Below are positions 56,879 through 64,000 of a stretch of DNA of 64,000 bases, in pieces. Position numbers and translations under genes: made by a program. Source of the stretch: Alisma plantago-aquatica (lineage: Eukaryota; Streptophyta; Magnoliopsida; Alismatales; Alismataceae). The notes under the pieces were generated by a model. That model searched no databases, was not told the DNA's origin, and was given only the letters and a program-made list of their open reading frames with translations. Numbering within the stretch: the first letter of the stretch is position 1; the number at the start of each line of letters is the position of its first letter. Where the stretch lies: NCBI GenBank assembly GCA_963693085.1, contig OY856409.1:1532846472-1532910471 (forward strand), in the 5' to 3' direction.

Positions 56879-58690
56879 TTTTTTTTTGTCAGTAAAAAGT
56901 CATGTTGCTATTAAATGAAACCAAACTTAAGGTACATAGGTCTGCGCCCCTACAAAACTGGGATGATAAACATCTGAAACAAACCTAGAGAGTCCAGATA
57001 TGGACCTCCTGAAAGATACAGAAAAAAGAGAAAACAAAGACAGCCAGCAAAAAAGTGACTCCAGCTGACAACTGAAGAGGCCAGCAACCATGCCACCAAT
57101 AGTGATCACTAGCATTATGCACACCTTCAAAGAGTGACGTCTTTGGCTTCTGGAGGATGAGTCAAGAGTTGCAGGAGAACATTAGCAGTGCTAGTTGCTA
57201 AGGTTTAGTTTCTTCTCAATCAATCCTAATATATACATCACAAGGAAGTGAAAGTCACACAAGAATCTATCAAAACACTGCACTGTACACTGGGATCCTG
57301 CCATTAGTCCACCTACTAGGCCTTCACTGGCAATAATGAGCACCCACAAAATTGTGAAGAACAGATAGATCTGTAACCCCATTCCTTCAGTCAACAGCAA
57401 AGCGGATCTTTGAATCCAAGTAGGACCAAACACCATGTCCTTGAATATCGGTATAAGTTGTTTGCACATCAACAAACAAAAACACCCAAAAGGTGTTCCC
57501 TGCACGCAGCAACAGAATGGGCACAGAAGAAGAGAGGAAGAAACTACCCTTCTTTGACCAAACCCCTTGCGATGCACCTGAAGGCCTCAAGAATTTTTGT
57601 CAAACACCTTGAAGGTGTTCCAAATCTGCTATAGCAGAGCCACCGCCGTGCGAGATTCGATCAGCTAGGGGTGATCCAACCCGCAGCAACATAAGGCATC
57701 AGGACGCACAACAACATTGTTCTTCTAATCAGTCAGAGTAGACCCGTGGCTGCTCAAACACCTGAAGAGGTGTAACATTCACTGCAATGGCAGAGGGCCA
57801 AGGAGGAGAAAACATGAAAACAAGCTGCTCCCCATAAGCTCGAATGCCCATGTGCCTTCTTGAAAGCTTCTGATTACTCAGAAGCGTTTCGTCGAACACC
57901 AAGAGGCCATCTACACATGGTAGCAGAGAAGCCACCAGCCTGGATTCATAGGAGCCACGACCACCTCACACTGCACAGGAGAGCCAAGAGGGAGAAGAGA
58001 ACTACTCCCCTTGACCCAACCCGCACAACACCAAGAAGCCATGGGCTATCCGCCGGATCGGCAGGGAAAGAATGAGAAGCTCGAGATGCCCAAAACACCA
58101 TGCATCACGCGAGGCACCTCCATTGAGCGTCAGAGAACTCCACACTATGCCTGGAGGAGGCACCTCCATCGATCATCGGAGAACTCCCAGCCACCCATCG
58201 GTGATCCATCACCGAGGTGCCAAAACAACATCCAACCGCAACCGAGGGTCGCATCACCCTGGAAAACCAGGTACTCAGAGGAGGAGACGATAAGTCAGTA
58301 AAAGGAGGGGCGAAACACCCCTTCTTCACCAGCGAAGGCGGCTGCACGGAGCCTAGATCTGGAAGCATCGACCCCTCTCCAACCGTTGCTCTTGAACGGT
58401 GTGGAGTCGACTAAGTGGCCAAGCCGCCTCAATCCCAGGTCTAGTTTCTCACACGCCCCCATCTCTCGTCCACCTGAGCTCCCGAGGATCGCCCTATCGA
58501 TATGGCTAGACCTCACCCTAACTCCAGAATAGCCACCGCAACCTTCATCTGCAAGCTCTGACCAAGCCATTGGAGGCCAGGGGGAGGGACGCATAGAGAC
58601 GGCGTACCCTCCCCTCAGCGGAAACCGTCGGGAAAACCTAGAGAGAAGACGGAACGGAGATCCTCAAAGTGGGATGCTATAACAATAGTT
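56879..58690 (-). mobile_element. Possible poly(A) retroposon or LINE remnant
   Basis: On the minus strand the stretch begins GC-rich near 58690 and becomes AT-richer. It ends in TTTTTACTGACAAAAAAAA at 56879, an L1-like 3' tail with oligo(A). Frames are broken. The 5' part (58100-58600) resembles a GC-rich leader. No reverse transcriptase or endonuclease motif is readable and I found no flanking duplication. It could instead be a retroposed transcript of an unknown gene. Confidence 0.35.
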
Positions 58691-60335
58691 GATCAAGTCC
58701 CAAAATAGTAATTTCTACACAGTCTCATCAAAGACGAGAAGAGTATAAAAACATACATAAAATGTCTAACGAAGAACTTACAAATAGATTGGAAAGGGTT
58801 GAATGCTCATAATCTATGTTATATTGAGATGAATCTTTTTAAACTTTAGTACTGAGAATGTACATGTCGTTCACAAACTATAGTCATTCTCCAGACCTTG
58901 CACACAAAATCATAAACTGCCACGTGTCAAACAATGATTCAACTAGAATACTACTCAAAAACTATCCACGAACTATGGTTGTTTGTCAGTGTCAATGCTT
59001 CCTAGCCTACTGGTATATAAATACTTATTTTTCAAAAAAAAAATATAGGATGACCGAAAATTGGTCAGATTATCAATGCTTAAAGAAACAGGTGGTATAG
59101 ACATACTACATTATTGAATGTGCTGAAAATTCTTTGGCAGTAGTGCAATATGAATATCAACATCCTTGCAAATGAAAGTGGTGTATGGTAACCATTTGCT
59201 GGAAATTTGAAGAATTGAGTGAAAATATCAATCAGATGCATCTAACAACTCTATGACCACTCTAGTATCTGAAATGTTAGTCGGTCATGGGGATGGAAAT
59301 AATAACCACTTCCCACCACCTGAACTAAATCCAAACCAAACCACCCTGTTATTAGCGGGTTTTTAACAACCATCAAGCATGCGGGGCCCCAAGTATGGGT
59401 AATCGGATTTGTGGTTTGTTTGAGTGGGAAACCAAACCATGCAGCCAAAGCACGACCATGCATGTATTGACTTGGTCATTGATTATTTTCTTACTGCTTG
59501 TTGGATATCTTCATTGTCCAATCATGCAGCGTCCAAACCATCCAGTCAAGCCCAATCATGCATGTGAATAATAGAGCTAGTAAGATAAATGTAACAAAAT
59601 GAGCTCATGAAGAACATAAAGGTAGTTCTAGTTTTGCCACATAGCATCTCATTGGCGGCATGTTACCAAAAGGTGCATGATCATCGGCGGCAAACATGCT
59701 TGTTGGGATAGCGTCCAGGGTCCTGAGGCCGAGCAGACGCCTTGGGTCGGGATCTCCCAAGATCTCCCCTATGCTGCAACACCTCCACGGTCATGGGCAT
59801 GGCGCTGTCTGCCGTAGGGCGAACCACGCTCCACATAGTTGTCCTCCATGGAAACCACCCACAGGCCTACAACGGAAGTCACCGTGTCACACCACCCTTT
59901 GGCATTGCCATCGTCTGATCATCGTAATCATCATCTTTGACTTTGACGTCGACGTCTACGTCTACAGGCAGGCCCATGATGATGAGCTCCGTGCCTTGAA
60001 GTTTGGCGATTGGGTCTAGTCATCGTCATAGCCTCAGCAAGGCGTGTTGTCGGGATGCTATGCTCGTCGCTAATGTGTTGTCGTGATCACTGACCTATGG
60101 TTGGGGAAGATGTTCATCAACGAGATGTCGTTGGGACAGTGAATGTTGATGGCCAATGTGTTTCAGGGATCAATGGATTGTCGCCGAGGATGATACTCAT
60201 TGTCGGCGGTATTTTCGGTCTGTCACCGGGGAGGTGCATGCTCATTGTGGTGGAAAAAAAATCAAAATAGACGAGTTTTTCCTAGTTAATGACCAAAGTA
60301 GATGAGTTTGGAACAAATTTACTAGTACATTGGTC
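58691..60335. other. Mixed composition, no gene recognised
   Basis: Composition shifts from AT-rich to moderately GC-rich after 59690. Short GAC/GTC-rich words (GACGTCGACGTCTACGTC, 59944-59961) are low complexity. No recognisable frame. Confidence 0.5.
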
Positions 60336-60500
60336 CACGCAGCCGCAGCTGGCCCCACGCCAACGGTCACCTGGAGTGACTAGGTCATGTGGAGGCCCCA
60401 GGATGAAGACGTCGGTCAGAACGACATCTTCATCTTGGGGCCGCCATGTGGCGCGGCCACCGCAGGTGGCCGTTGGCGCAGGCGCTGACTCGGGGTGGCT
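60336..60500. repeat. GC-rich imperfect inverted repeat
   Basis: Arms meet near 60418. The inner 24 bp (GGCCCCAGGATGAAGACGTC and complement) pair almost perfectly. Outer parts pair with gaps (GCCAACGGTCACCTG with CAGGTGGCCGTTGGC). It lies just upstream of a TATA box and may be part of a transposon end or promoter. Confidence 0.85.
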
Positions 60501-60550
60501 AACGGTCATTTTCTTTACCGTTTTTACTCTTTCACCACCTTAGTTTCTCC

Positions 60551-60558
60551 TATATAAA
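60551..60558 (+). promoter_or_regulatory. TATA box of the Myb/SANT-like pseudogene
   Basis: TATATAAA is followed by a CAACACA and C/T-rich leader with a donor-like AA|GTAAGTTT near 60770 and an acceptor TTTTTATAG at 61019. This fits a promoter, untranslated exon and leader intron. Confidence 0.5.
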
Positions 60559-61019
60559 CAACACATCCTGTTCTCATTTTCACACACCAATCTTCTCATC
60601 TTTTTATCATTCCACTCACCAATTCTATCATTTTCTTCGCCATTCTCTCTTCCAACAAGATTTTTTATTTTCTTCTTCAATCAAAAAAATTCTATTGAGC
60701 TTGGGAGTGGATCTTGATTAGCAATATTTCTTCTCTTCTTTCTTTATTAAGTGGACACTCTTCTCAACTAAGTAAGTTTTCTTTCTTTATTATTATTTTG
60801 TATTATTTAATGCAAAAAATGATTTAGTATTTTGAACTACATTTGTTAATCACACATTGCCCATGTTAATGCAATTTTATTGTTATATTATTATTTTTGG
60901 TCAGTGAATTTTATTGTTATATTATTGATAAGAATGAATTTAGAATTCAAAATTATAATGGTTAACTTTAACTATTCTGTGACTCTTATTTGTAAATTAT
61001 TATTTGTTATTTTTTATAG

Positions 61020-61408
61020 ATGGCTCATCGACGGACATGGACATTTCACATGTCTGTAGAGTTAATCCAAATAATACTATGAAGTGCCTACAGGGAAAAA
61101 TGGCTCATCAGACTCTACTGGATGATGAATGGAATGACGTACCAGATTTGTTGCACAACAAGCTAGGGTTTACGGTGACAAAAGAACAAGTAAAATTTCA
61201 TTGGTAATTTTTAAAGAAAATGTTTCACATGTACGAAGAGCTTCTTGAGCTACCTGGTTGGTATTGGGATCACACGAAACAGAAAGCAATGTCAATCAAT
61301 GATCAAGTTAAAAACCAGTTAGCTGTATCACATCCAGAGATACATTGAGTTGTACATCAAATATTGCCATTTTATGAACCTCTAGATGAGATATTGAATC
61401 ACATGCAG
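61020..61408 (+). pseudogene. Myb/SANT-like DNA-binding gene remnant
   Basis: After the acceptor at 61019 comes ATGGCTCATCGACGGAC. A shifted frame then reads LLDDEWNDVPDLLHNKLGFT, a stop, and FLKKMFHMYEELLELPGWYW, then SHPEIH, a second stop and LPFYEPLDEIL before a donor-like ATGCA|GTAAGT. The pattern W-(N)DV-LL-N-G-x-T-(K)Q(V)K-W followed by L-x-L-PG-WD and a HP...LPFY-x-L-x-I tail matches the Myb/SANT-like domain of plant L10-interacting-MYB and transposon-associated proteins. Two stops and one frameshift make it nonfunctional. It is convergent with the PMD remnant. Confidence 0.68.
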
Positions 61409-61460
61409 TAAGTAATTTGTAATATTTTTGTTTTAGTAGCTCATATATTTGAATCAATTT

Positions 61461-61588
61461 CATGAAGATAAAATTACATGACATTGTGCAATTACATGAA
61501 GATAAAATTACATGACATTGTGCAATTACATGAAGATAAAATTACATGACATTGTGCAATTACATGAAGATAAAATTACATGACAAAC
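61461..61588. repeat. 34-bp tandem repeat, 3.7 near-identical copies
   Basis: The unit is CATGAAGATAAAATTACATG followed by ACATTGTGCAATTA, starting at 61461, 61495, 61529 and 61563. Copies are almost perfect. It lies between the convergent Myb-like and PMD remnants. Confidence 0.97.
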
Positions 61589-61596
61589 ATAATGAA

Positions 61597-63102
61597 CTAT
61601 CCTTGGTAGTCTGGTGGAGGTGGAAACGGATGAAAATAGGTTTGTAAAGAAAGTATCACTTGATGTGGTGTTGGATAACAACTGGGCATACTGGCTGAAA
61701 AAGTCTGGCGGGTTGTACTCTACCTGGCTAGGCCCCTCCTGAGTGCCTTGTTGAGTGAAGCCATGTTGCGTGAACTGTTCATTGATTCCTGACTGAGTGA
61801 ATACATGATGGGTGAATTGTTCACTGATTCCTGACTGAGTGAATCTTGGTTGGCTAAACTCTGGCTGAGTGAAACCTGAATACATACATTAACTCAACAT
61901 TAGCTATATCAACTCATAATTATTTTTAGAAATAAAAATCAAAGCTGAATTTGTAAATGGAAGATTAGTGTTACCTTGTGAAGTCGAAGGAGGATGACAA
62001 GGAGGATGACAAATTAGAGGCAGCATGGACAATATACTATCATTGTACGGTCTCCAAATCACCTATAACAAAAGAATGATTATTAAATAAATAAAATATG
62101 AAAACATAGCTAAAATATGGTAGTATATTAAATATGTTAATTACCTGATTTGGTTGTTGTACATCAATCTCATTATCATATGTTCTGACATCAGATGTCG
62201 GAATATATTCGCATATCATCAAGTGGTTCCACCTATTTGATTGATAAAAAAACATGATTATCATCTTGGAGATGTAAGTCTCATATGAAATAATAACAAC
62301 ACTTCATTTAGTTACTACTTGTAGCCTAACGGAACTCCTTGTGGCCACATGTAACCCTCTGGAATTGTAGCTTGTCTAGGATGACCTACATGAATGTGTT
62401 CCCATGACCATAGTTGTAACAACACTAGACAACCAGCTATACGAGAGTCTGACTCAGATATACGATTGGTTGCCTTATACAACTCTCTATACAACCATGC
62501 TAGGACTGTACTACCCCAAGAGAGGTGTCCACATTTCTTAAAATTACTACAAGTGGTAAGAATCGTATATGGACATCATTCCCAGTACTGTTGAGAAGAA
62601 GTAATGACCCCACAAAATATAGAAAATAAGCAGCAGTATATCTACATCTTACTTGTTCATTGGCATGCTATAAGTTAATAGTTGAGAATGTTGATCGTAA
62701 CCATCCCAAGGATACTTTTCCAGTTATCCTCCCACCTGGATGAGTACCTAAATAGTAATTACAAAGATTGCTCCAAGATGTAAAATGACCATCATGTGTA
62801 CCTATCGGATTGCGTCTTATGATGGCTCCACCATCTACCCGTAATCCCAAAAGAACTACTACATCTTGTAATGTAATTGTCATTTCACCAATTGGAAAAT
62901 GAAATGTGTTTGTGGAAGGATTCCAACGGTACACAAGTGAAGTTATCAAAGATGCATCTAGACGTATAGATGTAAGGGTAGTGACATGACCAAAACTAGC
63001 TAAACCAATGTAATGTTTGACTCTTTCATCCTGAACATGCCACATTTCCAACTCTCTTATATGCTGAGAAGGTCCCAAAGGGAACATCCTTCTTTGTGTC
63101 AT
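61597..63102 (-). pseudogene. Plant mobile domain (PMD) gene remnant with four exons
   Basis: Exon 1 (63102-62319) starts MTQRRMFPLGPSQHI and contains FHFPIGEMTITLQDVVVLLG, the PMD hallmark, then AAYFLYFVGSLLL and GSTVLAWLYRELYKATNR with LWSWEHI. A stop after TINL and one frameshift break it. Splice pairs keep phase into exon 2 (62232-62146), exon 3 (62062-61975; VIWRPYNDS) and exon 4 (61875-61597). Exon 4 encodes a degenerate FTQ-rich repeat and a proline-rich tail. PMD proteins include MAIN/MAIL1-type silencing factors, and one PMD class travels with Mutator-like transposons. The adjacent MuDR transposase on the same strand fits that class. Confidence 0.82.
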
Positions 63103-63160
63103 CTACTAAATTTCAAAATACAACAAAGTATATTACACATTGGTGAAAGTAAAATATTTA

Positions 63161-63250
63161 ATTGAGGAAAACAAACCATTACATTGAGGAAAACAAACCA
63201 TTACATTGTGGAAAATAAACCATTACATTAGGGGATAACAAACCATTACA
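63161..63250. repeat. 22-bp tandem repeat, four copies
   Basis: The unit ATTGAGGAAAACAAACCATT plus AC starts at 63161, 63183, 63205 and 63227. It fills the spacer between the transposase stop (63257) and the acceptor-like ATTTAG before the PMD start, so it would lie within an intron if the two are spliced together. Confidence 0.93.
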
Positions 63251-63256
63251 TTGATT

Positions 63257-64000
63257 CTACATTCTTCTAGCACATGATCGGTGGTTGTGTCCAAACTGTC
63301 CACATGTTTTGCATTTGTACGGGCCATGATTAGGATCAAGATCCATATTATTTTTTTGCCTCTTAATTTTTGGTCTACCTCGAGGTCTCGACTCTTTTGG
63401 TGGTAAAAGAGGGACAATGCCTACATTTTCATCACATTGCGGCCAATATCTCCTGTAACATATACCACTGAAAGTTTCTTTGTATGCACTAAGGTAACTC
63501 TCGGTGTAAAACCACTTGCTCACATGAGTATGATATTTCAATCGAATTGTACAACCAGCTGCAATCAAATGGGAACATGGCACATAATATAGTTGAGTAA
63601 TTCCACAAGTACATTTGATTCGTGTGTCGTTACGTATCTCACAAGTGCAACTGTTTCTTTCAATATCACTAATGACAAATTCAGAACTGTTTACTTGTAT
63701 TCAAACTCATAAAGAATGTGCTTTATCTCCAAATTCTTTTAACTTGTCCTTGCAACTCGTAACGGAACGTTGATACTTTTGTTACCACACTTCAACTATG
63801 TTATGCATGTTCAAGAACATGGTAACCACCTGATAATAAGTGCATAAAATCAAGGCTTGTATTGGAAGGTTCCTTGCATTTTTAAGACCCCATTAATGCA
63901 CTCCGCATGATTATTTGTCATAATCCCACATCAATATCCTCGATCACAAGAAAGTGCCCATCTGACAGGATTTGCATCTACTAGCCACTTGTAAGTAGCT
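63257..64000 (-). pseudogene. MuDR/MULE transposase, C-terminal part, cut by the window edge
   Basis: On the minus strand the readable order is ANPVRWALSCDRG, MTNNHAECINGVLKNARNLP, then LILCTYYQVV...FLNMHNIVEVW. After it come a SWIM zinc finger (CTCGITQLYYVPCSHLIAAG) and a basic RPRGRPKIKRQKN linker. A CCHC knuckle follows (CKTCGQFGHNHRSC, CX2CX4HX4C), with the stop at 63257. This is the typical end of MuDR-type transposases. Stops interrupt it after CDRGY and after VEVW, and a small shift occurs near 63700. The catalytic core lies right of the window. Zinc ligands are all intact in the last 100 residues. Confidence 0.92.

Overview
This is a 64-kb piece of a flowering-plant nuclear genome. 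It is AT-rich and almost entirely made of transposable elements. The evidence for a plant is the mix of families: En/Spm-type CACTA transposons with TNP2 transposase, a Ty3/gypsy chromovirus with a tRNA-iMet primer site, a MuDR-type transposase beside a plant mobile domain (PMD) gene, and a MULE-type MITE. I see no intact host gene, no rRNA or tRNA gene and no CRISPR array. The species cannot be named from the sequence alone.

Layout. 1-572: end of a noncoding repeat whose sister copy lies at 33417-35739. 573-4534: AT-rich, no gene. 4538-9194: CACTA element A (4,657 bp, 3-bp duplication ATT), a deletion derivative with a broken transposase. 9198-18454: AT-rich, holding a fragment of a 3-methyladenine DNA glycosylase I-like gene (16182-16340) and TA microsatellites. 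18455-19270 and 27474-28560: two pieces of what looks like one gypsy LTR, apparently split by about 8 kb ending in a CACTA-like terminus. 28570-30330: weak remnant of a Tat/Athila-like element. 30815-40946: decayed Ty3/gypsy chromovirus on the minus strand, with a deleted reverse transcriptase and a 2.3-kb insertion in its integrase. 42134-42615: MULE-type MITE with a perfect 9-bp duplication. 45075-45674: a very regular minisatellite, 30 monomers of 20 bp arranged as six 100-bp higher-order units. 47692-55901: CACTA element B (8,210 bp, duplication AGG), with a full-length uninterrupted TNP2 transposase and an extra B3-like exon. 56879-58690: possible poly(A) retroposon. 60336-61408: hairpin, TATA box and broken Myb/SANT-like gene. 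61597-64000: PMD gene remnant and the C-terminal part of a MuDR-type transposase running off the right edge.

How the parts relate. A and B belong to one CACTA family: same termini, same subterminal GTCGGTT/AACCGAC motifs, a shared palindromic block and closely related transposase. B looks like the potential source of transposase, and A like a dependent copy that has lost the first two catalytic aspartates. Both carry a GC-rich block inside the promoter-side end, small spliced exons downstream of TNP2, and a long near-loopless hairpin beside those exons. The hairpin sequences differ between A and B. The features most worth follow-up are the B3-like exon inside B, the recurring hairpins, and the 20-bp/100-bp higher-order repeat.
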